Positions 1-5,683 of a stretch of 5,683 nucleotides of DNA are shown here, one piece after another. How positions within the stretch are numbered: the stretch's first letter is position 1; each line of letters begins with the position of its first letter. This DNA comes from an uncultured Planctomycetaceae bacterium (GTDB taxonomy: Bacteria; Planctomycetota; Planctomycetia; Pirellulales; JACPPG01). The stretch is taken from NCBI GenBank assembly GCA_945957305.1, contig CAMFLN010000266.1, forward strand, positions 1-5,683, in the 5' to 3' direction. A program made the translations under genes and the position numbers. The notes beneath the pieces were generated by a model, which was not told where the DNA came from, ran no database searches, and saw nothing but the letters and a program-made list of their open reading frames with translations.

Positions 1-120
1 CACGCTGCCTGTCAGGACGCCCACGACGGTGAGCGGGCGCCCCTCATATTGGGCATTAATTTCCTCCGCCAGCCGGCTGACTCCCTCACGCAGTTGTTCT
101 TCGTCAAGTATCGGTCGCAC
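1..120 (-). CDS. hpt: Hypoxanthine phosphoribosyltransferase, N-terminal fragment (runs off left edge)
   Basis: Only the first 40 codons are visible; the gene continues beyond base 1. The family transfers the phosphoribosyl group of PRPP to hypoxanthine or guanine in the cytosol (purine salvage). The fragment has the usual N-terminal pattern: a short strand and helix containing ILDEEQLREGV, then RLAEEINAQYEG, then LTVVGVLTGSV, which matches the first PRPP-binding loop region of bacterial HPRTs (often VGVLKGS). The catalytic Asp/Thr loop lies outside the window, so PyrR or another type I phosphoribosyltransferase is not fully excluded. The start is uncertain. I chose GTG at 118-120; GTG at 130-132 would add four residues. 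The frame is open back to a TAA at 205-207, there is no ATG, and neither GTG has a convincing Shine-Dalgarno. A TATAAA at 164-169 on this strand could be a -10 box, but no good -35 accompanies it. Confidence 0.72.
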   Translation of the reverse strand, partial: MRPILDEEQLREGVSRLAEEINAQYEGRPLTVVGVLTGSV

Positions 121-132
121 AGTACGGCCCAC

Positions 133-378
133 GTCCGGAGGTTTGTTTTTGGTCCGCTCGGCTTTTATAGCGCGGCGCCGCGCCCCGTGCGGCGGCGCAG
201 CATTTTACTGGGGAATTGTCGGATTATGAACCCATGCCCTTGGCCCAAACCATCGCCAGGCACATACGCCGCTTCGGGGCGGCTACTCTCGACTTGCCCA
301 GCCGGCTAAACTTCACAGGCACAACACACCAGACGATTCCGCCCGGTGCCAGGAACCCGCTGAGGAGCTCGAGCGCGC
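133..378. promoter_or_regulatory. Divergent intergenic region between hpt and the hydrolase gene
   Basis: This spacer separates two divergently transcribed genes, so it should hold promoters for both. What can be seen is weak. On the minus strand TATAAA (164-169) is a fair -10 for hpt without a recognisable -35. On the plus strand TTTACT (204-209) and TATGAA (225-230) are 15 bases apart, each a 4/6 match to the sigma-70 consensus. No strong inverted repeat, operator-like palindrome or riboswitch fold was recognised. Short ORFs crossing it lack family resemblance and are treated as chance. Confidence 0.35.
362..367 (+). promoter_or_regulatory. Ribosome-binding site for the hydrolase gene
   Basis: GAGGAG is a strong Shine-Dalgarno match, 11 bases before GTG at 379. 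An in-frame TGA sits at 361-363 and there is no other start codon between it and 379, so this site and the stop together fix the GTG start. Confidence 0.6.
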
Positions 379-1137
379 GTGACAGACACACTTCCCGGCT
401 GGAGGCGCGAGACCGTCGCCGGCCACGTGGCCGAGGTCTTCGAGCCTCCACAGCCTAGCGAGTTCGGTTACGTCGTCATTTATTTGCACGGCGTTCATCT
501 GAAGTCGCTGAGCGATAACGCCGTGTACACCGAGGCATTCGCCCGGCATGGCCTGCGTGTCGTGGCGCCGCAGACCGGCCGCAGTTGGTGGTCTGACCGG
601 ATTTGTCCGGAATTCGACCCCCAGGTCACGGCGCAGCGGTACGTCTTGGATTCGATCCTTCCCTTCATTCGCGAGCGCTGGAGGAGCGTCCCGCCGCGAA
701 TCGCTCTTTTGGGAACCAGCATGGGGGGGCAAGGCGCCCTGCGCTTTTCCTACAAATTTCCTGACCGATTTCCCATCGTGGCGGCATTGTCACCGGCGAT
801 CGACCACCAGGTGCGCTACTACGAGGAAGGCGAGGACGGCACGCTGGCCCTGATGTACGATTCGCCCGAGGCCGTGCGACAAGACACCGCGACGCTGCAC
901 GTGCACCCGCTGAATTGGCCGCGCAATGTCTGGTTCTGTTGCGATCCAGTCGACTATCGCTGGCACGAAAGCACGGAACGGCTGCGTTCCAAACTGGCGG
1001 CCATCGGCATTCCGCACGATTACGACCTGCAAACCTCGGCCGGCGGGCATTCGTGGGAATACTACAACCACATGGCTCCCCAGGCGATCGGCTACATCGT
1101 CGAGCGACTGGAACGCGAGCGGCTGCGAATCTTATAG
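379..1137 (+). CDS. Esterase-type alpha/beta hydrolase
   Basis: This 252-residue single-domain hydrolase resembles the putative esterase family (Pfam PF00756, esterase D type). It has no signal peptide or membrane helix, so it is probably cytosolic. The fold landmarks appear in order. A first core strand ends in YLHG (35-38), a likely oxyanion contributor. Next come a RSWWSDR segment (68-74) and the nucleophile elbow GTSMGGQGALRF with Ser114. FCCDPVDYRW follows, with Asp192 (or Asp189) as the acid, and GGHSWEYY supplies His224. The triad is therefore complete and the length is normal. Start: GTG with a good GAGGAG upstream and an in-frame stop just before it. It stands alone, divergent from hpt and convergent with the kds cluster, so context does not indicate a substrate. 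Small carboxylic esters are the default guess. Acyltransferase activity, as in mycolyltransferase relatives of the same family, is possible but unsupported. Confidence 0.85.
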   Translation: MTDTLPGWRRETVAGHVAEVFEPPQPSEFGYVVIYLHGVHLKSLSDNAVYTEAFARHGLRVVAPQTGRSWWSDRICPEFDPQVTAQRYVLDSILPFIRERWRSVPPRIALLGTSMGGQGALRFSYKFPDRFPIVAALSPAIDHQVRYYEEGEDGTLALMYDSPEAVRQDTATLHVHPLNWPRNVWFCCDPVDYRWHESTERLRSKLAAIGIPHDYDLQTSAGGHSWEYYNHMAPQAIGYIVERLERERLRIL

Positions 1138-1185
1138 CGCCCTCGTCGCTGAAAATTCACAGGGCATCGCCGCGGCAGTCATTGC

Positions 1186-4100
1186 TCAACGCCGCAAGCC
1201 GGCCGGCGGCGTCGACGGTGCACCGTTGGAACTTTGTCGCTGCGGCGCGCCGGTTTCCAGGTTTTGAATATTCAACTGGTGCGCGTCCTGCACCTGAAGT
1301 TGATTGAGCGAAGGCCAGAAAAGAAACTTGCCGGCGCTTTGCTCATCGTACGGCGCACCCACCCGGACTTGCCGCGCGAGGTAGGCGTAGTTCCGGCCAT
1401 CTCCTTCCAGGACCAACAGGTCCTTCGCTGCGACGTAAGTCAGTCGTGCGGCACTGGCGGAATAGGTTTGGCCGCGATGCGCAGGCTTGGTGGGGTCGGC
1501 CGCTGCACGACCTGCCCCCAGGTTGGCCCGGCCATCGAGCCGCGCATTGCCCGTGGCCGCGAGTTCGAAAGGTTGCTGTCCTGGCGCAGTGGCCGGCGTC
1601 CGCATGACCCGCAGCCGATCGCTGGTCAACAACACCGCTCCGTCACTCAGCTTGTCCGGATCATCCGGCTCGACGATCGTGTCCCAATCGGGCGTGGGAC
1701 TATAAACGCAGCGCACGCGATCCTGAAATTCCATCGTCTGACGCGTCTGATTGCCCGAAACTTGCCCCTGGAAATTGATCCCCAGATAGGCCAGCCGCTC
1801 GCCGGTCGGCGCGGTGGGCGGTGGCGCTTGCGGCATGCCCGGCAGGTGGGGCATGCCGGTCCCGGTATCGACCCATACCCGGCGCACCCAGCCCGGCCCA
1901 CGTGCCAGGATATCTCCACTGGCCGGTTGGACCATGAGGTCCAGCGTCTTCATCCGTTCCAGCACCGACTGCTTGCCGGCTTGAGTGGTTCGCTGCTCGA
2001 GAAAGACATTGTTTTGACAGATGACGCGATTCACCTGCGGACGGACGCGCGGATCCATTTCGCCGAACTGAACTCGTGGCTCGAAGATCGCCTGCAGCAG
2101 GTCGCACGTCAGACGTTGGTGCTCTTGCAGGGGTGCGCCTTCCGGCGTCAGCCGCCCGCGCTGCATGACGGCCGTGACCCCGTCGCGGAACGATGCCTCG
2201 CGACCGTCGAAATCCATCTGCCCTTTCCAAGTGATCTCGAGCGGCTGCGGCTTGCCCGCCGCTTGATTCGTCGCATCAGCCGGAACAACTAGCGTCATCA
2301 CGCCACGACCATTGACCCAGGCATGGTTTTTGGCACGATCCAGGTGAATATCGCTGCCGTCGATCGTCATCTCGCGTGCTTCGATGTGTGCCGGGGAACC
2401 CATGACGTGCACCACCGCATGATTCGGCACCGGCTGATCGACGTCGAGCTTATCTCCCTGGATCAAGAAAGGGCGTTCGCCGGGCGTGGCGACCTGAGTT
2501 TCGCGCAGGCGCACTTTGCCTTCCATGTGTACCCGCGTCACGTCGGTCGCTTTTTCGCCGATTAGTGCTTCGACCTGTAGCAGGTCGCCCGCGACATGCA
2601 TCTGCCGCGTGGGCGCGCCGTTGGCGGTGGCGCTGGCCAGTGGGTTCGCCGGTGCGCCGGTCGCCGCGGCGTCTGTATTGTTGCTGTTGGACGGCGCAAT
2701 GGGCGAGCGCGCGGCGCCCTTCGCGGCCGCGGCGGCGAGTCCCACGCCAGGCGTTTTGGGACGTCGCAGCCACACCTGTAAATGATGCACATCGCCGGTC
2801 AACGTCGGCGACTCGAAATGGACCCGTTCGAAGGCCTGCAGCCGATCCGGGACCAGCCGCCGGCGGCCCGAGGCATTCGCGGGGGGCGTCGGATCCTCGA
2901 GCAGGAACAAGCGAATGGTTTCGGCCTTCAGCAAGCCCACTCCTGCGCTCTCGACTGCGGCCGCTCCGGCCAGCTTCGCACATTGCACACCCTGGTACGG
3001 GCCGAATTCCAACTCGCGCGACCAGGTGGCTTCGACGGGTCTGGCGCTGGCGTCGTTGGGTGTGATCGCTTTGAGCCAGCCGGGCCCTTTGAGTCCGCCG
3101 GCGTTTTTCTTGATGTCGTATTCCAAGCGCGTCCCGCGCGCTTGGACGCCGCGCGACGGCGAACGAATCACGACCGGGTCCCCTTCGGCCTCGACGCGAC
3201 TCGGTTCAAGCTTGGGCATGTCGCCCCGCCCCGCGGCTGATTTTGGTGCTTTCGCCGCCTCACCCATCGGTTCAAAGAAGACCGACAACACTTCGCAATT
3301 CAGTTGGTCGCTGGGTCCGTCAGCATTCACGCGCAAGACGTCGACGTGTTTGCGAAACGTGGCAGCAAACCGCGTCACGTCGAATTGAAAAGCGCCGTCG
3401 CAAGTGATGTCGACCGGCGGATTGTCATGGGCGCCGGCCGGTGCTGCCGGGGCGGCACGCGCAGGGGCCGAAGGACTCGGGAACATATCGGCCTGTCCTG
3501 GGTGCAAGCGCATGCGCACATCCTGCTTCAGCGTGATGGAATTGACGCCGCCGAAGCCGGGGGCCGGTGAATTGGGGGCGGGGTTCGAGCTCGGCGCCAG
3601 ATGGATATCCAGATCGCGTCCACTCCCGCGGTTTAAACCAAGTCGAAAATCGACCGGGTGCGGCGTGATAATCCGATCTCCCACCAACTCGGCATCACGC
3701 GTCGTGATGAGCAGATCATCCTGTGGCCCAGGCAGCCGTTGATCACTGCGAATCGTGATCGGCCCGCGCATCGTGCCTCCCACCAACTTGCCGATTTTCA
3801 TCTGCTTTAAGTCGACCGGCGTGTCGAAGCGCAGAATCGCCCCCTGCGGCGCCTGCAAGATGACAGCACGCCGATTTCGATCCGCATCGTTTTCCTGGTC
3901 GTCTCCGCCGGGCATGAAAATCAAAGTGCACGGAGTGATTTCCAATCGGCCGTCAGCCAACGTTTCGTAGGAATGCAGCAGGAGCTTGCCGCGAGGCGAT
4001 TCAAAGACCTTGGGTGACGTCAGCTCCCAATCGCCGGGCTTGAACCAGGGAGTCAGCGACTCGCGCTGCATCTCGACCACGCTCTTGCCCAGGGGCAGGT

Positions 4101-4323
4101 TCGGCTTGAGCCCCTCCTGCTCGGGGCGCGGGTCGGCCGAGGGTTCAATGAACGGAACGACCGCCAGCGCGTACAGCCAGTAAATGCCGAAGACCATGCC
4201 GAAGCTCCCCAGGATCCGCTTCCAGGGGCGCCCAGGGCGGGCGATATCGGCGGCGCGCGGCGCCGCTGCGGACGGTGAATCGTCCGGCGGCACAAGCGGC
4301 GACGCCTGCGGGCTAGGAGGCAT
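1186..4323 (-). CDS. Giant membrane-anchored LptC/LptA (OstA)-like periplasmic protein
   Basis: This 1045-residue protein begins with a Pro/Ala-rich cytosolic tail (1-33), followed by WKR and one hydrophobic helix (about 37-58), so the rest should lie in the periplasm. Residues about 90-242 follow LptC logic: beta-rich, with a dosage-like segment LADGRLEITPC, then GTMRGPITI, LLITTRDAELVGDRIIT and PVDFRLG. Beyond it are diverged OstA/LptA-like repeats separated by Pro/Ala/Ser linkers (about 244-303, 525-572, 828-842). Segment 956-982 (RLTYVAAKDLLVLEGDG) closely resembles the part of E. coli LptA that I recall as QMHYELAKDFVVLTGNA. E. coli LptC and LptA are each under 200 residues, so this protein is several times longer. 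Its ATG overlaps the end of kdsC, where lptC sits in E. coli, which supports a role in LPS transport. There is no good Shine-Dalgarno; translation is probably coupled to kdsC. Seven cysteines are present. Function is inferred. The alternative is an LPS-unrelated envelope scaffold of the same fold. Confidence 0.75.
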   Translation of the reverse strand: MPPSPQASPLVPPDDSPSAAAPRAADIARPGRPWKRILGSFGMVFGIYWLYALAVVPFIEPSADPRPEQEGLKPNLPLGKSVVEMQRESLTPWFKPGDWELTSPKVFESPRGKLLLHSYETLADGRLEITPCTLIFMPGGDDQENDADRNRRAVILQAPQGAILRFDTPVDLKQMKIGKLVGGTMRGPITIRSDQRLPGPQDDLLITTRDAELVGDRIITPHPVDFRLGLNRGSGRDLDIHLAPSSNPAPNSPAPGFGGVNSITLKQDVRMRLHPGQADMFPSPSAPARAAPAAPAGAHDNPPVDITCDGAFQFDVTRFAATFRKHVDVLRVNADGPSDQLNCEVLSVFFEPMGEAAKAPKSAAGRGDMPKLEPSRVEAEGDPVVIRSPSRGVQARGTRLEYDIKKNAGGLKGPGWLKAITPNDASARPVEATWSRELEFGPYQGVQCAKLAGAAAVESAGVGLLKAETIRLFLLEDPTPPANASGRRRLVPDRLQAFERVHFESPTLTGDVHHLQVWLRRPKTPGVGLAAAAAKGAARSPIAPSNSNNTDAAATGAPANPLASATANGAPTRQMHVAGDLLQVEALIGEKATDVTRVHMEGKVRLRETQVATPGERPFLIQGDKLDVDQPVPNHAVVHVMGSPAHIEAREMTIDGSDIHLDRAKNHAWVNGRGVMTLVVPADATNQAAGKPQPLEITWKGQMDFDGREASFRDGVTAVMQRGRLTPEGAPLQEHQRLTCDLLQAIFEPRVQFGEMDPRVRPQVNRVICQNNVFLEQRTTQAGKQSVLERMKTLDLMVQPASGDILARGPGWVRRVWVDTGTGMPHLPGMPQAPPPTAPTGERLAYLGINFQGQVSGNQTRQTMEFQDRVRCVYSPTPDWDTIVEPDDPDKLSDGAVLLTSDRLRVMRTPATAPGQQPFELAATGNARLDGRANLGAGRAAADPTKPAHRGQTYSASAARLTYVAAKDLLVLEGDGRNYAYLARQVRVGAPYDEQSAGKFLFWPSLNQLQVQDAHQLNIQNLETGAPQRQSSNGAPSTPPAGLRR
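1378..1785 (-). repeat. OstA-like repeat unit 4 (residues about 847-982)
   Basis: LGINFQGQVSG, then MEFQDRVRCVY, then GAVLLTSDRLRVM follow the order of blocks seen in units 1 to 3. They are followed by an OstA-like stretch, LAATGNARLDG with ARLTYVAAKDLLVLEGDG. Conservation with the other units is mostly in spacing and hydrophobic pattern. Confidence 0.45.
1876..2238 (-). repeat. OstA-like repeat unit 3 (residues about 696-816)
   Basis: The unit begins ITWKGQMDFDGREASF, then RLTCDLLQAIFEP (737-749), RVICQNNVFLEQ (766-777) and RGPGWVRRV (808-816). It is the best match to unit 1. Just before it lies the clearest LptA-like stretch of the protein (about 578-680): RVHMEGKVRLRETQ, IQGDKLDVD, GSPAHIEAREMTIDGSDIHL and NHAWVNGRGVMTL. 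Confidence 0.6.
2896..3024 (-). repeat. OstA-like repeat unit 2, shorter (residues about 434-476)
   Basis: WSRELEFGPYQG (434-445) matches WKGQMDFDGREA (699-710) of the later unit, and LLKAETIRLFLLED matches its RLTCDLLQAIFEP block in position and hydrophobic pattern. The unit is followed by RVHFESPTLTGD, an OstA-like strand-turn-strand. This copy is more diverged than units 1 and 3. Confidence 0.45.
3064..3411 (-). repeat. OstA-like repeat unit 1 (residues about 305-420)
   Basis: This unit contains CDGAFQFDVTRFAATFRKHV, LNCEVLSVFFEP (341-352), RVEAEGDPVVIRS and ends in KGPGW (412-416). These four blocks recur in the same order in the unit at residues 696-816, at offsets of 391, 397, 390 and 396, which indicates an ancient internal duplication. 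Cys343 here aligns with Cys740 there. Confidence 0.6.
4150..4215 (-). other. Single N-terminal transmembrane helix of the LptC/LptA-like protein
   Basis: Residues about 37-58 form one hydrophobic stretch that includes GMVFGIYWLYALAVV. It is preceded by basic residues (RPWKR) and followed by an acidic, proline-rich segment. By the positive-inside rule the N-terminus is cytosolic and the large C-terminal part periplasmic. No signal-peptidase motif (AXA) or lipobox is evident, so it should stay as an anchor, as in LptC. Confidence 0.8.
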
Positions 4324-4834
4324 AAGACTGTATCAACTCGTCCCAGCGCCGCTGGGCCTTGAGGATCACTTCGATTGTTTCCCTCACCGCGCCACGTCCT
4401 CCGTGTGCGGTGGTCACATACTGCGCCGCTTGACGAACTTCTTCACAGGCGTCGGCCACGGCCACACCGAAACCGGCGAGATGAATCGTCGCCAGGTCCG
4501 GCAGGTCATCGCCGACGTAGCACAGTTGGTCCGTGGTCAGGTGCAACTCAGCCAGGATTTCGCGAACGGCGACGGCTTTGTTCGCGGTCCCTTGGCGGAC
4601 GATGTCGATTCCTAATTCCTTGGCGCGCAAATTGACGATGTGCGAGTTCCGCGCCGTGATGATGCCAAATCGTCCGCCGGCGTTGCGCCAAACGCGAATG
4701 CCCATGCCGTCGCGAATGTGGAACTGCTTGGTCTCAATTCCTTCGTTGCTGTACACAATGCTGCCGTCGGTCAAAACGCCGTCGACGTCGACGAGGATCA
4801 GCTCGATGGCCTGGCATAGCTTGTCTACGCTCAT
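4313..4834 (-). CDS. kdsC: 3-deoxy-D-manno-octulosonate 8-phosphate phosphatase
   Basis: This 173-residue cytosolic HAD-superfamily enzyme hydrolyses Kdo-8-phosphate to Kdo and phosphate, after KdsD and KdsA and before CMP-Kdo formation. The HAD motifs are all visible. Motif I is VDVDGVLTDG, with Asp16 as nucleophile and Asp18 as acid/base. Motif II is Thr60 in ITARNS. Motif III is Lys86 in QGTANK. Motif IV is GDDLPD, with Asp109/Asp110 for magnesium and Asp113. The family signature GGRGAVRE follows near the C-terminus. Length is typical of capless KdsC, which works as a tetramer. Motif II has ITAR where most KdsC proteins have ITGR, a mild change. ATG at 4832-4834 has a good AGAGGT upstream. 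Its stop overlaps the start of the downstream LptC/LptA-like gene by 11 bases. The alternative, a related C0 HAD phosphatase such as a sugar-nucleotide synthetase phosphatase domain, is unlikely beside kdsD. Confidence 0.93.
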   Translation of the reverse strand: MSVDKLCQAIELILVDVDGVLTDGSIVYSNEGIETKQFHIRDGMGIRVWRNAGGRFGIITARNSHIVNLRAKELGIDIVRQGTANKAVAVREILAELHLTTDQLCYVGDDLPDLATIHLAGFGVAVADACEEVRQAAQYVTTAHGGRGAVRETIEVILKAQRRWDELIQSYAS

Positions 4835-4840
4835 CTACGC

Positions 4841-4846
4841 ACCTCT
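4841..4846 (-). promoter_or_regulatory. Ribosome-binding site of kdsC
   Basis: On the minus strand AGAGGT lies six bases before the ATG at 4832-4834. It supports that start and shows that kdsC, unlike the gene after it, has its own initiation signal. Confidence 0.65.
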
Positions 4847-4966
4847 ATCCGGCGGAAGTTCAGTCGTCGCTTGGCATCGCGAAGGACGTGGAAAGCTGTG
4901 ACGATTGTACCTCTGACCATCGAGCGCCGAGGCAACGCAGGCAAACTGTGCGTCCCCGGGGGCTGG

Positions 4967-5683
4967 TCACGCCGCCTCGTCCGGCAACATGGCCAAAACG
5001 TCGGTAATATCCAGCAACCCGACCGGCGCGCGCCGCGCATCGACCACTGGCAATTCACTGATCTTGCGTTCAGCCAGAATCGCCACGGCATCGGTCAACA
5101 TCGATCCGGCGGGCACGGCGCACGGATCGCGTGTCATGACACGGCTGATCGGCTGGTCGATGCAATCATCGCGGCGCTTTTCGAACAATCTGGCCAGGTC
5201 GCTGTCGGTAAAAATGCCGACCAGGGCGTCCGCATCATCAACCAACATGATGGCGCCGCTACGCCGCCCAGGGCGTACCAGGCTGGCGAACACATCGCGC
5301 ACAATTTCTGATTCGCGCGCCACCCGGCACTCGGCCAAAGGACGCATGCGTTCTTCGACACGCGACAGGCGCCGCCCCAGCGCACCGGCCGGGTGCACAC
5401 GGGCAAAGTCTTCGTGACCAAAACCGCGTAGCCGCATGGCCACGAGCGCCAAGGCGTCGCCCAGAGCCAGCATCGCCGTGGTGCTGGTGCTGGGAGCGAG
5501 TCCCAATGGACACGCCTCTTGCAAAGGCCCCAATGACAATACCACGTGCGCCGCACGCGCCAGCGCGCTGCTCGCGCGTCCGGTCACTGCAATCACAGGC
5601 ACTTCGAGACGGGCCAGCGAAGGCAACAGCCTGACCACCTCTTCGGTTTCACCGCTTTGCGACAAAACCAGCACGACATCGTC
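4967..5683 (-). CDS. kdsD: D-arabinose-5-phosphate isomerase, C-terminal 238 residues (runs off right edge)
   Basis: This enzyme interconverts D-ribulose 5-phosphate and D-arabinose 5-phosphate, the first committed step of Kdo synthesis in the cytosol. The 5' end is beyond the window; roughly 90 residues are missing, judging from the usual 320-330. The visible part holds the rest of the SIS domain, including SQSGETEE, EACPLGLAPSTSTTAMLALGDALA and HPAGALG, then two CBS domains (fragment residues about 112-169 and 177-233). Fragment residues Glu15, Glu56 and His97 fall at the spacing of the E. coli catalytic Glu111, Glu152 and His193; the catalytic Lys59 equivalent is off the window. The reading frame is open to the edge, and a GTG at 5672-5674 is internal, not a start. 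KpsF and GutQ are paralogues with the same architecture. The kdsC neighbour favours KdsD. Confidence 0.93.
   Translation of the reverse strand, partial: DDVVLVLSQSGETEEVVRLLPSLARLEVPVIAVTGRASSALARAAHVVLSLGPLQEACPLGLAPSTSTTAMLALGDALALVAMRLRGFGHEDFARVHPAGALGRRLSRVEERMRPLAECRVARESEIVRDVFASLVRPGRRSGAIMLVDDADALVGIFTDSDLARLFEKRRDDCIDQPISRVMTRDPCAVPAGSMLTDAVAILAERKISELPVVDARRAPVGLLDITDVLAMLPDEAA

Noticed and set aside
204..230. Plus-strand promoter TTTACT / TATGAA upstream of the hydrolase
   Set aside because: Each box is a 4/6 match and the spacing is 15 bases; such pairs occur by chance in spacers of this size.
49..309. Small plus-strand open frames crossing the left-hand spacer (also 29-229 and 216-458)
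   Set aside because: They overlap the hpt start and the hydrolase start in other frames and show no family resemblance.
313..732. A 139-codon open frame on the minus strand opposite the hydrolase
   Set aside because: The plus-strand frame has the catalytic triad and a ribosome-binding site; the antisense frame has low-complexity, motif-free content.
1139..1165. Possible terminator between the convergent genes: GCCCT at 1139-1143 and AGGGC at 1161-1165
   Set aside because: A 5-base stem with a 17-base loop and no T-run on either strand is too weak to call.
1234..2292. A 352-codon open frame on the plus strand, antisense to the large gene
   Set aside because: It lies wholly inside the OstA-like gene, is Arg/Leu/His-rich without any recognisable motif, and is the kind of long shadow frame expected opposite a GC-rich coding sequence.
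4904..4935. TACAAT on the minus strand in the kdsD-kdsC gap (4904-4909), with TTGCCT upstream (4930-4935), as an internal promoter for kdsC
   Set aside because: The -10 box is good, but the spacer is 20 bases and no better -35 is present. The 132-base gap could simply be a spacer within one transcript.
4831..5091. A minus-strand open frame spanning the end of kdsD and the gap before kdsC
   Set aside because: It overlaps the second CBS domain of kdsD in another frame and has no motif; kdsD and kdsC explain the coding signal.

Overview
The window reads as chromosome from a GC-rich Gram-negative bacterium. The best guess is a planctomycete of the Pirellulales type. That placement is inferred from the style of the genes: a very long OstA-like envelope protein directly after kdsC, GTG starts, weak ribosome-binding sites, and proline/alanine-rich linkers. 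No rRNA or marker gene is present to prove it. There are no mobile elements, tRNAs, rRNAs or CRISPR arrays.

Layout. The left edge (1-120, minus strand) carries the first 40 codons of a hypoxanthine phosphoribosyltransferase gene that runs off the window. A 258-base divergent spacer separates it from a plus-strand gene (379-1137) for an esterase-type alpha/beta hydrolase with an intact Ser-Asp-His triad. A 48-base convergent gap follows. The rest (1186-5683) is one minus-strand cluster. Read in its own direction it runs kdsD (arabinose-5-phosphate isomerase, cut by the right edge), a 132-base gap, kdsC (Kdo-8-phosphate phosphatase), then a 1045-residue membrane-anchored protein whose start codon lies inside the end of kdsC.

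How they fit together. KdsD makes D-arabinose 5-phosphate, the precursor of Kdo. KdsC removes the phosphate from Kdo-8-P to give free Kdo for the inner core of lipopolysaccharide. In Escherichia coli the same order continues kdsD-kdsC-lptC-lptA-lptB. Here the lptC and lptA positions are filled by one large ORF. It has a single N-terminal membrane helix, an LptC-like first periplasmic part, and several diverged repeats of OstA/LptA character. The most interesting hypothesis in the window is that this protein is a single-chain LptC-LptA-like bridge carrying LPS or a related glycolipid across the periplasm. No lptB follows in the window. The hydrolase and the phosphoribosyltransferase have no evident link to this pathway.
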